The notes: generated by a model not told the origin, from the letters alone. A stretch of DNA of 64,000 nucleotides from Viscum album (GCA_963277665.1 OY728136.1:803669123-803733122); one strand, 5' to 3'. Counted from the stretch's first letter, positions 36,001 through 49,510 are shown. Translations and numbers: made by a program.

Positions 36001-37498
36001 ATTTCTTCTATAAAATGTTCACTGTTATTAACATCATATCCCTCAATTAAATTATTCTTTTTAGCTTTAAAATTAATATATCTATGCGATTATTTTCCAC
36101 CCATAAAATAGTTTGTCATCCCCTTGAGACATTATTTAGTCTATCTATTTCTATGTTTTCGATATGACATAAATTTTGTTTTCTTTCTTCCATGTGATCC
36201 ACTACCCAAGAACTCAACTTACTCTATCATACTCATCTCTATTGAGTCCAAAAGTTAGTTATTTTTTTATTTTTATATTAATATATTATTTTAAATGATT
36301 AAAAATAATTATAGTTTATTTCTCTTTACTCATCATCAAATTTGGTTCCTCATAATCATGTTATCGATAACATTATATGTTGACATATTTCCACCCCATT
36401 CTTGCAATTAATTAATATGCAAAATATTAAAATGAGAAATTATAATCATAGTGCGAAACTATATAATATAAAACTAACTAATATTTTTGTTTTATATCTT
36501 ATTCAATGAATTTTCCTCAATGATATTCGTAGGGTTTTGTTCCAAAATAAATGTTCTCATAAATAATGTCCACTATATTTCTACAATACTTCCTATAATA
36601 CCATAAAAATTGATTACAATCATAATAAATATGATTTTAATGTTACATTTTTAATGTTAAACTTGATATAATGAATTTTATTCATTTGGAAAAAATAGTT
36701 TTGTCCTCATGGTAAACTAGATAAATACATCAATACTCTATTGTATTTGAAAATATAAAGTTAAAAACCTCATGAAATTAAGTATTCTAAATACTTTAAA
36801 TCAATCATATAATCATTCTATATATCCTAGTGAATAGAAAACAATATAGATGAGATCTAATGCTTCTTTGGTGTTTCATCGATTTTAATCAATTATGATG
36901 AAAAATGGAATAATTAGTATTGAAAGATAAATTACAAGAATTAAATTCCATTTAATCCATAATGTTATGATAATGAATATTATATATTCATAAAATGAAG
37001 ATCAAATTATCCATAGAAATATTCATATGTAATTAGAAATTATCTATTTATATTACTCAAAATATATGTATATACTAGTAAATTTCATCATAATGATATA
37101 ATAAATAATTACAAACTTCAGAAAGATATCATCGAGCCCTTATGATGAGACTGTTTAAATAGAGATTCTATTTAGATTCATACCCCACCTATAACATGAA
37201 TAATCCAATAAATTTATCATCTAATTAATGAAAAACATAATTCATAAATGGTATGCATTTTTTATGAATGTTTTTATTTAGTTAATAATATATAATATAA
37301 AAACCATTTCTATTCAAACTTATCATAAACCATTATGTAAATTAATTATATATAATCATTACACCATATCCCTGATAGGGAATAAAAGGGTTTTTTGTTG
37401 AAGAGAATAAAACCCATTAAATATAATTAAAATAATTATTCTTGAAAATATTATTTTCAATAAGAAAATAACATTTAGATACTAAAACAATTATATAA
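33051..37498. other. AT-rich DNA, nothing recognised
   Basis: 4.4 kb with no coding words, tandem repeats or LTR match that I could establish. A TGTTACATTCCCCC at about 34215 resembles an LTR 5' end but has no partner. This is the DNA into which element B inserted. Confidence 0.4.
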
Positions 37499-38712
37499 TA
37501 TTAGGGAACACATTTTTTAAAAAAAAACCATGGTAAAATTTTACTGTAATTTTGAAAACATTAACCAGTCGTGATGGATGGAAATTAAATTCTTATCATA
37601 TATAATAAAAAACATTCAATTCAATCTAATAAAATAAAAAAATTACCTCATTTAGAAATTTTTTGGAAGATTCCACTTTATCTATTTTATAAAATTCAAT
37701 TTTAGTACCCCAATATATTCTTATATTATTCATTTTGAATAATTTAATCATTTTTGATAGCTTTTCAATACCCACAACTCCTAATTTCAATAAAACACTA
37801 TTTAATCATGTTTTTCACATTCAACTAATTTCTATAACTCTTATAGATTTTATATAGAAAATTTATATATTATATGTCAAATCTGAATTTTTTAAATTAA
37901 ATCCATATATTTGATAGGATTAAGTGAAAACAACCCCAATTTTATGGATAAAATAGAAAAATTATAACAGTAGTTTTCCCACCTTTTGATAGAGAACATA
38001 ATTTAATTCCATCTATTTGATGTATAATTGATTTTAATTGTAAAAAACACATTATATTTTAAATAGGTACACAAAAATTAGATTAGGGTAAATATTTGGT
38101 ATTTTTGTATGAACTATTTTTTTATTGAATAGTAAAAATACAAAATTTTAATTCAAAAAATAATTTATATATAATAAATATATAATGTTAAATAATATCT
38201 TAAATTTGTTGGAATGTAAAATTATAAAAAATAAATATAAATTAGAACAATTTTGTTTATTATAGTTGATTTTACATTGAAATTAGATCTAAAAACTCAA
38301 AAAATATTTCAACATTTTTACATTAGAAACCCATATTTTCATCCTGTTTACATGATTAAATTTAAATTAATTTAATATAATTCTATGATTGGAATTTGGA
38401 AAAATAGATTCCTAATTTTTAGTCATAATAATTTATAATCTAAATAATTTGAACCATTTTTTTACTAAAAATATTAATGATTCTCATTAAAATTAATTAA
38501 TTTGATTAAGTGAAATCTTAACCCAACAAGGGACTAAAACATAAAATTAATGGACAATATGACATAGAAACATTAAAAAAACATTTTTTGGAAATATGTT
38601 TCCCTATCTTGTATTATCTATACTTTTTTCAATTAGTGGTTCAACATGAAATTTGAAAATCATCATTGGAATTTCCTTTTCCAAAATTTATAAGAGTGTT
38701 ACTCCTCCTACG

Positions 38713-38722
38713 CTATAAAAAG
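38713..38722 (+). promoter_or_regulatory. TATA box of the element B left LTR
   Basis: CTATAAAAAG preceded by TTACTCCTCCTACG. The aligned right LTR has CTATAAATAG (61140-61149) preceded by CCACTCCTACACCG. Retention in both copies supports a promoter. Confidence 0.6.
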
Positions 38723-40599
38723 GAACTAAAGCCTACCATTTCTAAACGTCTCTAAATCATATTTGGATTTCACAATATTTGATAAAATATCTCATAAAAA
38801 TACCGCCACTCTACTTATAATCCAATCATTTTTCATAATTCCATCCAAGGAATCCCTTTGTTACAAAACAAATGAAGTGACACAAATAAGAGGTAATATC
38901 CTTTCATAAGATATTCAATTTTATTTATTTTGTAACTATTTCAAATACCCTTATTCCATGATTATATAAAAACAATAAAATTTATAAATAATCATTTTTT
39001 AGGGTTAGACCTGCACTTATACACACATCTGTGAAATGTATAAGGCACATACTATTCATGTTTATGTTGAACTATCCCCTCACAAATCGGGGTTGTTTTT
39101 CTTCATTGCCAACTCTCAGGGGTGGGAATTATGATAGTAAAACTATTTATATATGAAATATAAATTAATTATAATGACATTATTTCAATTCAGGTTTTTA
39201 TATAGAATATACCATTAAGCTATAAATTTTGTAGGAATATGATAACGTCGTTTGTGGATGTGTGGACTACCGCCTCCCCAAAGCAATGAGATTCATTCAA
39301 ATGATACATGGAATATATAAATGATGATTTTAATTTAAAATATATGAAATAATGGACAAATATTTTATATTAATGAAATAATTTCATTTTGGGGAATATA
39401 ATGTATCATTTTATATATTCCCTTTTCAGTCCTAAAAACATAACATGATGTAATACATTTTACATGAGAAGAATTATATATTTAATTATATATTATAAAA
39501 TAATATGGTATTTGTGATTGATTTATCATTATATAATGATAAAATGGAACTTACCTACATTCCAAAATGATCATGAAAAAATTAGAATGCTACTCACACA
39601 TACTTATGACATAACATCTCCCTAACATTAACGTTGGTTCATTGTTCATAACCATTTATCATGATTTGTTTTGAACATATGACCGATGTATAAATATTAT
39701 AATTACTCTATTTTTAATATTCATTATAGGTTTATATAATTTCCCCTTTGACCATATTTGACCTACCAAATTCATTTTTGACACATTAACTGAATTTTTT
39801 AAATCAACCGGATATAAACATAATTTATGTAATATTAAAAAAAATTATAAGGTAAATTAAAAGTTATAGTAAACAAGAGAATTTTTATAAAAAATATAAA
39901 TAATTAACATAATTTTATTATTTATGAATTTAAATAATCAAATGGAAAGTCAAACTAAGGGTAAGGGATTATCATCTCACTTTTCACATGAATGAGATAA
40001 ATGTTATATTCACCCCTAAATTATTTTTTTTGGGGTATATATTTCCACATTTGATTTATTATACCCTGAATACATTCTCATTATTTATATTTTTATGATC
40101 TTGGAGTTTGTGAAGTTATGTTCTCATTTAAATTTTTTTTAATCCCGTATTTTTTGTTAATGATGTGTTTTTTGAAATAATAAGTGGTATCAGGGGTGTT
40201 GTGGTGGTTTGGGACACGAAAGGAATTAAAACTAGGCAAACATGTACAAGTAAAATGGTTGATGTATAGTTTATTAAAAAATTCATAGTGTGAGGACAAA
40301 CCATTTATCCTTATATAATGGCATATCACATAAGAGGATGATGGTTTTCCAAACTATGTTGCCTTCCAAGGTAACTATGCGAACGAACTCCCCTGGGGTA
40401 GTGGTTTGTCGGAAAAACACTTATTTTTCATTGTGTTTCCCTAAGAAAATATTTTTCAAGAAATAATTCATATGGAACCATTTTAGGAACTCTATTATAG
40501 TCCACACAATTCTCTATATGTTAGTTAAAAGATGGAGAGTCTTAGTTATGGGGATAGAGTCACATGGGAGAGTCCTCATAGAAGAATCAACTGATTCAA

Positions 40600-41010
40600 A
40601 AATTCATGGAAAATAATATGATTATGAATAATTATATAAATATGGAAATATAATTCCTCTTGATTTTATGGTGGGAGATAGTGTGTTCCATATATGTTTT
40701 CTAAGGTTATGTCACCATAAAATTTGGAATTAGGGCAAGTTGGAACCCAATTATATGGGGCCATTTGAGTTAGTGAGGATGATCGGACTAGTGGAATAAT
40801 GATTGGATATTAAATAGTTGTAAAATGGTATGAATGATGTTTTTCATGTATCCTAGATTTTTAATTATCAACCTATTCTATCTCATTTGTTTAACATTGG
40901 GTATTTAGAGCTTGATGAGGATACATTCTTTGAGGAGTGTCTAGTACGTGATGTGGAACTTATCTATAAAGGCATGTAGAGAATATTTGTACTACTAGTT
41001 CACATTCTGT
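40600..41010 (+). pseudogene. Element D integrase C-terminal relic
   Basis: The plus strand reads PLDFMVGDSVF, then LEPNYMGPFELVRMIG (about 40740-40790), then DVFHVS (40836). This matches the integrase C-terminal GPY/F module of gypsy elements (VGD.VFL, L.P.YIGPFEIL.R.G, ...NVFHVS). The core catalytic domain is absent. After about 41010 there is low-similarity sequence and then the LTR. In life this module helps bind DNA during integration; here it is a fossil. Confidence 0.65.
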
Positions 41011-41149
41011 AGATTCATGTAAATATTAATCAAGAAAATTTGGATTGTGAATAAAATAGGTGTTCCTAGTGTCATGATCTCTTTCCTTCATAATCTCAGT
41101 GATGCTTTGGATCATGACTTGGGAATGATATGTTACAAGTTAAGATGAT

Positions 41150-43541
41150 TGTAAATCCTGAAGATAATGATGGATTTTCCTTTTCTAATAACTATTTTAA
41201 ATATATAATTTTTTATAATTAAGGGTTTATTAGGATTATGAGGTGACTCAAGAGTATTCATGGGGTCCGGGTCTCAAAATGATTGAAGATTAGTCCATCA
41301 TATGCAAGGAACATGGCCATAGAATGGTTATGTAAACCATGCATGATGTGAGGCCAAACTGTGCATCTTGGGCAATGAAATATCACATGTGAGGTGTATG
41401 GTTTTCCAATCCATCTGGACTTCCCATATAACCATGCAACCCAACTCCCATTAGATAGTTTTTGGTGCACATTTTGTTCATGGTTTAGAAAACCATTGTC
41501 TAAACTCTGAACCCCATTAAAAGTTGGAAAATTTTCAATTATTCCATAATAAGATTTTTAAGTCTCAAGAAATCCCCCACCAATCTCCCAAAATAATCTT
41601 TAGCGAAAAAGAAAGAATCCCATTCTTCTCATTTATTGATCTCCCTTATTTCATGTATATTTGGTGCTCCGTCTGTTGCAGATCAAAACTACAGATAAGT
41701 CGAATATCCCTCTTGCATTCTTTTCCTGGATTAGGGCTAATAGTTTCCCCCATTACTTCTGAATCTCTATAACCCTATTTTCTAGTTGAATATTATTTAA
41801 GGAATTATGGAGTATTTTAATATGGATCTTATTATAGGAATAATAGTTTTTTCATCAACAGATTCTTGGTAGATGGTCTAAAAGTTATATCCCATAATAT
41901 TTATGTTGAATTTTGTATATTTAGTTGCATTATTGGTTACCCCTTCAAATGATTTTGATTCCCATGGTTGGAATTGGTAAAACAAGAATTTTTATAATGA
42001 ATTTAACCCATCATGATCCCCATGGGAAGTGTTTAGGATGAATTGACCTATATAGGGCCACCTATTGGGTGCACTGACATTCTTGAACATGGGTAACATA
42101 ATCATTAGGTGTGAAATTAACTTCGGTAGAAGAAGATCCCATGAAAGATATGTAAATTTTTTAATTTGGTTATTTGGAATTTACTATATTAATTTGTGTC
42201 TAAAATATGTTAGTGGATAATTAATTGTTGTGTTATAATGATAAATTGGTTATATTTGATTAACAGGAATGTCCAAATGAATTGTGTTTTGTACTTGAAA
42301 TCCATATATAGACCAATAAATGGATAATGAGGAATGTTTTAATCTAATTATTATGTGAGAATAGATATAAATTTAAAATTGGTATATTTAGTGTATTAGT
42401 GAAGATTATTAGTGAAAAAGGAAGGTGGAAATGGAATCTGACTAAATTGATATGTGATATAAATGGTAAATGTGTTAATGGATTGTAGCATAATATTATT
42501 TATCATATTGGGAGTTAGGGATATGAAATTAAAATTGGTATAGTATATGTTAGGTTTTTGATGAGGTATGTGTGTTGTGAATGGATAAATAGTCATGTTC
42601 ATAAGTCTTGGTAGTGTGGGGGATTGATAGGATGTTGTAAGACCATAGGTCAAGTTTGTTTGAGGCTCAAAACGCCACCCTAAAATGCATGGTTTAGGGA
42701 TGGTGACAACGTTCTATTTCCCTAATGGTTGAATTCGATGTGAGTAAATGGAGAAAAGATTTATGTTGAGTGTGTGTATATGTGATGATGGGATTATACC
42801 TTCTGAGATATAGAACATGACTTTCTCCCCTTATACATTGAGAATGACTAATATACCAAATACCATAAACTCATGACGAAGTGAGATGGGTAATTAAAAT
42901 TGTATGTGAACTAAAATTTTGAATATTTATATAAATGAAAAAATTGAACCTTATTATCCAATAGAACCAAGTGGTAATTATTTAAAATTTTGTATTTATC
43001 ACATTCACACACTATCCATTTACTGAATATTTTGAAGATAATGATGGTGATGACATTCTATGTTGTAATCAAACATTCCTTGAGTGTAGTGGGGGACCCA
43101 CGTAGACATCCTTATTTCAGGTTAGCATAGCGTCAAAATACCCATTCATGGGAGTTTATTAAGGCTAATGATGCACATGGATGTAGTTCTATACTATGAG
43201 GTAAGACCATTTTTGGGATTAAGATGTTGTCAATATTCATGGATTTCATTCTCTATTGTCATTGTTTAGAATAAAATTACATGATTATTATTGGTTGTGG
43301 TTTGTAACCATTTTGGGATAATGTTTGATTATCCCTATTTTATTTTTATTTAATATTATTTATTCTATTTATTTGGTTTTCTATTGTGGGTTACTTTGGT
43401 TAAGAAGGTATTTTCTCCCCACACAACTTATTTAGACCCTAGTTGCTAGTTAGAAACATATAGTGTAACAGGAGTTGTGCATGAGTTCATCTGGCGACCC
43501 AGACCATGGAATCATTTTTATTCTTACATGATTGGGAAGTT
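41150..43541 (+). repeat. Element D right LTR-like block
   Basis: Its first 300 bp match 40150-40450. The remaining 2 kb has no partner because the left copy is truncated. It holds short frames (41524-41772, 42396-42653 minus) with no domains. The end near 43541 is set only by where the LTR match of B resumes. Confidence 0.45.
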
Positions 43542-44613
43542 TTAGTATTTTTGGTTTTCTCTTTTAATTGGATCATAAAATAGGTTTTGACATGATAATT
43601 ACCAAGTGGTAAAAGTTATCATTGCTAAATCACTTTCTTTTTTGATTGTTAATGTTCCCTTGAAACAATAACTTCCTTGTAAACATTTATATTCAACCAT
43701 TCATATATATTGTATATATGTGTTATCATTAAATTAATATTATTATTTCATAATCAATATAAATTTACAACATATTTTGTTCACTTAGATAGTTATTTGA
43801 CGTATAGTGGAATTATTTATAAATCTATAAAATTTTTTCAATAATGATATTTGATTAGAAGTGTTTTTCATTAATTAAATTGAATTTTCTATATACGAGG
43901 ACTGATAGGGATATTGAATACACTGATTGATGTCCATTTAAGAAAATACCAATGGGTTGGTGACCAGTTCAGGAAAACCCAATGAGAAATCAAGGTTCTC
44001 ACGGGATGAATAAATTTAATAAAATTAGAATGGTTTAAAATTTCTTATTAATGAATAATGATGGTAATGGTATCCTATAGAAGGGAAACACGACACCCAA
44101 AATATAATAATTTTAATTATTGAGAATTAATTTTTTTATTACTTATCAAATTTATATTAGATTTAAATATATATGGGTGCATTATTTTCTATTTTTATGA
44201 TTAAATGGGAGTTGTTTTAGTTTGTTACCTATCCATATGGATTATTCATTGTCTATTAATTTTAATTCCACTTGTTATTTTATTTTTTAATTTCAATATT
44301 GATTATTCTAATCAAATCATTATTTCATCTTCATTATATAACGTTACTAGTCCATTGATCTCACCAATATGTTTTTCCATTCCCAAGGATATAATGAAAA
44401 TTCCATTGATTGAGTTTCAAGGATGATATTTATTTCTCTTTCTAATGTATCATGTTTTTATTTTCTTATACCAATTTATTATAGGTATCATGTGTTTAAT
44501 ATGGTTTTACAAAACACCTAAATTGTTTGGTCACATGGGATTTGAAGGTTTAATCAATTCTAACGTAATAAAATAATACATTGGATCTATGTTTTTGGGT
44601 TTGGGGTGTTACA

Positions 44614-45589
44614 TTTTTCTTTTGAGGTGGTTTAGAATAAAACATCAAAACCATATTTAGAAAACATAGACAAGCAAAAAAAACCTAGGATAAACAATGA
44701 GGATAATTATAAAATAATATCCATAAATTTTGGTAAGGTAGATATTATGTGGGTATTCAAACTAATACATCTCTATCTAGATAATACATGTGGATGTGGT
44801 TCATGAATTGATGTACCATATGTTATGAACTCTGGAAATATGTGTTGTCCTTGACTAATTGTAACCTAATTCACAAAAATACTCCATACTATGCATGTAG
44901 TTTGACACTCTTAGGGAATACACTTAAGATATATTTCATTTTCATTAAAAACCATTATAAATGATGTATAAGTAAAAATGTACACAATAGAACCAAGGAT
45001 TATGATTATATGGTTTACAATACATATATTTATTTTATTTTATATATCATATTTGAAATTATATATTATATATTTTAGGGCAACATTTGTGTATTCCAAT
45101 ATTCATAAATGGATCGTGGATGGAAGAATTGTATCAATAGTAATAAAAAATTCCTAGATTGAACTTCTAAAGAAACCAATAAAGGTGGTAATGGTATAAA
45201 GAAAATTATTTATATTCTAGGGTTGATTAATTAGGCAATGAAAAATTACAAATTTGAATGGAGAATCCTATTAAATAGAGATAATCTCATATTCTAGACA
45301 CCTTTTTGTTATAGAATCCCCCATACTTTAGTGGGTCTACTAATCCATTTTTTTCTACCCAATAGATTATGTTATCGAGATGATATTTATGGGATTATAG
45401 TGAGGTGAAATAGAAAAGGTTATACATGAGGACAATTGGATCCAATGGGATATTGATGAATGGTGGTCCTTGATTTAGAAAACTAATGATAAAGAAAAAA
45501 TAAAACTCTTGTAATTGAGAAATTTTAAGGGAATATTATTCAATAAATACATTCACCATTTTAAAAAAATATGATGAAGAGGATGTTTT
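44614..45589 (+). other. Element B leader
   Basis: Starts right after TTACA. TGGTTTAGAATA (44628-44639) may be a decayed initiator tRNA-Met primer site (TGGTATCAGAGC). The rest is AT-rich without coding words until gag. Confidence 0.4.
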
Positions 45590-46020
45590 TTATATTAAAT
45601 TAAGAGGGAGAAAAAAGTGTTTCAGATTATGAAGCTTCATTTACATGGCTGGCCCGAAATGATAAATATTATATATAGAACATGCTGTGCAATATTAACC
45701 ACTTCTTTGAAGGTCTTAATTCAATTATCCAAAGGGCATCGGTTTCATAAAATTTTTAATCATATAAAAATACATTTTTATATTCTGTAAAAATAGATAA
45801 TTAATTCTAGAGATTCTATATATTTAAAGAAAACCAATCAAAGAATTGTAATTTTCAACACCATGAAAAAAGGAATGCGTCAAACTGAAATAAATGAATA
45901 ATTAAATTATCAAATTGCGATAAATATAGGGAAATCACTACGGTAAATGCTTGAAGGGACAAAAGAAATTTTTAAGTGTGGAGGAAAGGGTCATAAAATT
46001 ATAAAAAAATCAAGTAGATG
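45590..46020 (+). pseudogene. Element B gag relic
   Basis: The plus strand reads EKSVSDYEASFTWLARND, then HFFEGLNSIIQRAS (about 45610-45750), equivalent to the gag run SV.EY...F..LAR, F..GL...I...V. A zinc-knuckle remnant IFKCGGKGHKIIKKS follows (about 45966-46010), where CX2CX4HX4C has lost its first and last Cys. Many stops. The equivalent WW segment is hinted at by EWWSL upstream (about 45460). Confidence 0.65.
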
Positions 46021-46189
46021 AATGAAAAACTACTATATAATGTTTCAATTTTAGGGATATGGGTCACTATGCATGAAAATATTCAATGTTTCATGGGAAT
46101 CTTCCACAAAAGAGGCCAAGGGGGGATGAAAATGATTATGTGAATACTATATTGGAGTTATAATTTCCAAATGTTGTGGTGGAAGGTAC

Positions 46190-46500
46190 ATTAATACTAT
46201 ATTAAAATTTAGATAATACATTATTTAATTATGAATCATCACACACTTTTATATCATCCCAATTTTATAATAAAATTGGACATTTTACTTTTGGCTTGAT
46301 AAGTAATTTTTTAATCAAAACTCATAAGTTAAGTATCGTGGAAACAATGATATGTTACGATGTACCCATTATGGAAAATAAACATGATATAGGTAGTGAT
46401 GTTGTTATCATATCTATGGTTGACTTTGATAAAATCTTATGTGTGGTTTGAATGTCAAAATAGGATGTAAAAATTATTTCAAGAGGAATGAAAATTTTAG
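46190..46500 (+). pseudogene. Element B protease relic
   Basis: Words in order: NTLFNYESSHTFISSQF, then KIGH, ICYDVPIMENK, SMVDFDKILCVV and WMSK-like, matching VLFDSGSSHTFIS, I..MPV, LP...DFDVILGMDWL. The active-site Asp-Ser-Gly has become Asn-Tyr-Glu. Short distance to gag, as usual in gypsy polyproteins. Inactive. Confidence 0.62.
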
Positions 46501-46689
46501 TTGTTGGGAAGGTGTTGAATCTCGCATCTTTTGAGAAGGAGCTTCCACAACTGATTCTAATTTATAATTACTCTAATATCTCTACTAAATGAAATTCTTT
46601 GGGATTAACTGTGAACAATATCTATTGATAAAGAGTTAATCATCATATTTAAAATGTACTTATTTTGAAAGAATATATTGATCTATTTT

Positions 46690-47480
46690 TATATAAATTA
46701 CATAGACATTCTCGAGAGCATAAAGATGAATTTTAGGTTGAATTAATTCTCCAAGAAAGGATAATTTCAATGATATCCTATATAATTTCTACTGTAGAGT
46801 TAGTGTAATTAATGAAATAGCTGGATAATTTTCTTAACAAGGTATTTAACCACCCTATTTTTTCACCATGGGGATCACCTTTTATATTTGATGATAATAA
46901 ATATGGATCCATGAAATTGTTTATTTATTATTGAGAAATCATAGATGTTGAAATAATGAACACGTATACTCAACCTCAAATTTATGACATGTTTGATAAT
47001 TTTTAAATAGCCCAATATTTTTTGAATATTGTTCTTTGTTCAGTATATCGCTAGTTTTGAATGAACAATGAATAAATTCCAATGAAAAAAATTTAGCCGA
47101 GGTATGGTTATTCCGATTTTACTATAATTGCATCCGGATTTACTAATGTACCATATTTTTTATAGACCAAATGAATTTACTATTCAATGTATATATTTAT
47201 GATTTATTTCTAGTATTCATTTATTATATTTTGATATATTCTAAAATCTATGAAGAACATTCAAATCACTTGGCGATCATTCTTAAGAGCCTGATAAGGG
47301 AAGAGTTATATGGAAAATTTAGTAAGATTAAATTATTGATTCATGATATTTATTTTCCTAATATTATTTTCACCTGCGATGGAATATTTATTGATCTTAT
47401 AAATACACATGTAGCCCATGAGTGTCCTACACAAACAATCATAAATGTGGTACATTTTTTCATTGGTTTTGGAGGTTAAT
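46690..47480 (+). pseudogene. Element B reverse transcriptase relic
   Basis: The early palm keeps FSPWGSPFIF and YGSMKLFIYY (about 46850-46930; normally SPWGAPVLF, DGS.R.CIDYR), then GFTNVPYFL (normally GLTNAP..F). The frame 47171-47479 is the best preserved part: NVYIYDLFLVFIYYILIYSK, EEHSNHL, YGKFSKIK. Here the catalytic FIDD has become FIYY, so both metal-binding aspartates are lost. Ends at VVHFFIGFGG, equivalent to IRSFLGLAGY. Confidence 0.75.
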
Positions 47481-47489
47481 ATGGACAAT

Positions 47490-47992
47490 TTCATCTAAAT
47501 CTTGACTGATTGGAAAACATATTGACCAAACCTACAAATAAAAAAGTTTTTTTTGATATTGGAATGTGAATAATTCCTTGATTAACTAAATAAAAGGCTA
47601 TTCAATGTGGTGATTCTGACTCTAGTAAATATATGTGATGGGGTTTTTCAAATTTAGTGATTAATGAAATAAGGTAAATGGTTTTGTTCTAATTAAAAAT
47701 AAAAAAATTATTTCACATACATAAAGGTAATTAAAGACTCATGAATAGAATTATCTTACCCATGATCTGGAGAAATCATTTGTAATCTTCCCTTTTAAAA
47801 TATAGTGACATTATCTCTAAGAAGAAATATGAGAGATTTACACAAATCAAATGATCCAAAAATAAATCTTCTTGAAAAAAGAGATCAATTTGATAAAAAA
47901 TAAAATACATGATCTACTCAAGTATTATTCTTTCATAATAAAATACCACCCTTGGAAAGAAAATTAGGCGTTAGATTCATTTAGTAGGTAGG
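47490..47992 (+). pseudogene. Element B RNase H relic
   Basis: LTKPTNKKVFF (about 47520) matches the tether LT.LT.K...F.W. LKTHE, stop, NYLTHDLEK (about 47730-47770) matches QLK.HE.NYPTHDLEL of the RNase H fold. Sequence beyond decays quickly and is cut at 47997 by the insertion of element A; integrase resumes on the far side at about 58840. Confidence 0.6.
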
Positions 47993-47997
47993 ATAAT
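47993..47997. repeat. Target-site duplication of element A, left
   Basis: ATAAT; the partner after the right LTR is TTAAT (58525-58529), four of five bases equal. Confidence 0.6.
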
Positions 47998-48083
47998 AGT
48001 AAGAACCAGAATCTTAGTTTCAGGTATGTTTATTCTTTTCTGTTCGTTTTTGAGAAAAAGAGGAAAATCTAGAAATTTTCAAA

Positions 48084-48262
48084 ATACACGTTGTGTACTT
48101 TATAAGTACACCCCGTGTACTTTGATGTCACGCTAGGCCGTGTGCTGGCCATGTCCGAGCCACACACACAGTGTGTAGGGGCAATGTGGATGCCGCTTAA
48201 AGTGGAGTACAGAAAAGCTAAGTACATGTCGTGTACCCCAGAAGTATATGTCGTGTAGTTTC
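48084..48262. repeat. TACAC-nnn-GTGTA dyad cluster in the LTR
   Basis: Four short dyads in 180 bp: ATACACGTTGTGTAC (48084), a perfect 8-bp-arm hairpin AAGTACAC-CCC-GTGTACTT (48104-48122), AGTACATGTCGTGTAC (about 48212) and AGTATATGTCGTGTAG (about 48243). The same motif recurs in the 3' LTR and in the leader. Confidence 0.75.
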
Positions 48263-48949
48263 TTTTTTTTTCATTAAATAGTCATGGGTCATGCCTAATC
48301 GATGAAAACACCTTCTTCTCTAGGTTCCTCAACCAAGAGTGACCCATACGGCCGTGAACACCCTATGAGCCCTCGAGCCTCCCTCTATTTTTCGAATCGA
48401 TCGTCATCAATTGCGTTGAAACCACAGCATTGAACAATTCCTTCTTCTTGAATTTAATTCCACGATTCTCCCTCATTCTCAAGATATCATGGGTTGAACA
48501 TTTTGTGCATTTTCATAGATCTATAACATTCTAAAGAAAATTAAGCCTCTTGGTCAAAGTATATTGATCTTCTATCATCAAGGTAGGTTGTTTTAGACTT
48601 ACCATTCGAAGTCTTTGAGTTTTATGTGCAATTCCACCAATACCCATGGACGGGGTATTGTTTGTTTAACTTTTTGATCCAGTTGTTTTCCTACTTGATT
48701 GTATGTTTGTATAAAGGTAAATTTGATCATGCTTCTGTGTAATTTCTATTCTTTGATGTTTTGGCCATGCCTTGTTCTTGTTATAACCTTTGGGTTTTGT
48801 TAGCCTTTGGTCGTTATACCTGTTTTCCATGCATTGTGACCATTGGAAGGAATGATATTTCTAGACATTCTCGTTATGCTTTATACTGGTTAGCCAAGTA
48901 GCTCTATAGGTTTACTTCGGCCTTATAGCAATATTATGCTCTGACTGGC

Positions 48950-49510
48950 ACGAGACCATGAGAACCTGGTCCTATAGACTATAAGGGATAGACCGAGTGA
49001 GATTCCCAGAGAGTCCTGGACATTATAGGCTATACGGGGATAGACCAAGTGAGCATCCTCAGAGAGTCTTAGACATTATAAACTACATGGGATAAATTGA
49101 GTGTGCTTCCAAGAGAGTCTTGGTTATTATAGACTACAAGAGGGTAGACCAAGTGAGCTTCCATAGAGAGTCTTTACTTTGTTTGAATTTATTTGAATCC
49201 TTTCTAGGTTAGAGAAGGAATTGACTGAGCGAGCTTCGTTAGAGAGTCTGTGATAGACCTGCGACTATAAGAGGAATTGACCGAGAGAGCTTCCTTAGAG
49301 AGTTTCTATACCTTGGGGATATAACAAGGTTAGACCGCGTGCTCCTCCTCAGAGAGTCCATGACTGCCCTAGATTATAAGTTGAATTGACCAAGCGAGCT
49401 TCCCTAGAGAGTCTTTTAAATTAGTATGACCAAACCAGAGGGGTTAGGTTGAGTGCACTTCCTAGAGGGTTGCTGGTACATCATGGCTAGGACTAGAGGT
49501 GTAGGGTGTG
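48950..49510. repeat. 53-57-bp tandem repeats in the 5' LTR
   Basis: About nine units sharing GACCGAGTGAGCTTCC, AGAGAGTC, then a GACATTATAGACTA-like stretch. AGAGAGTC anchors fall near 49009, 49062, 49111, 49165, 49243, 49299, 49352 and 49408. The same block is in the 3' LTR. Confidence 0.82.

Larger units (their letters stand above)
40095..43541 (+). mobile_element. Element D: internally deleted gypsy element in the LTR of B
   Basis: Inserted in the left LTR of B; the right LTR lacks it. It comprises an LTR fragment (40096 to about 40450), an integrase C-terminal relic (about 40600-41010) and a second LTR-like block (about 41150-43541). The two LTR blocks share ATATCACATNNGAGG, ATGGTTTTCCAA and CTTCC words about 1056 bp apart (40322 and 41378). 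Most of gag-pol is gone. Exact ends and duplication are uncertain (TATTTTT at 40088-40094 and about 43546-43552). Confidence 0.6.
37499..44613 (+). repeat. Element B left LTR, interrupted by element D
   Basis: Aligns with 60071-63573: 37499 to about 40095 matches 60071 to about 62515, and about 43545-44613 matches about 62515-63573. The start TATTAGGG is a mutated TGTAAT, and the end TTTGGGGTGTTACA is well preserved. A TATA box (CTATAAAAAG, about 38713) is 1.2 kb in. The 3.45-kb gap in the match is element D. Confidence 0.75.

Noticed and set aside
42396..42653. 85-codon minus-strand Thr/Ile/Pro-rich frame
   Set aside because: Antisense in the LTR of element D, no homology recognised.
44205..44426. 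73-codon hydrophobic frame as a membrane protein
   Set aside because: Inside the left LTR of element B; the aligned right LTR does not keep it open.
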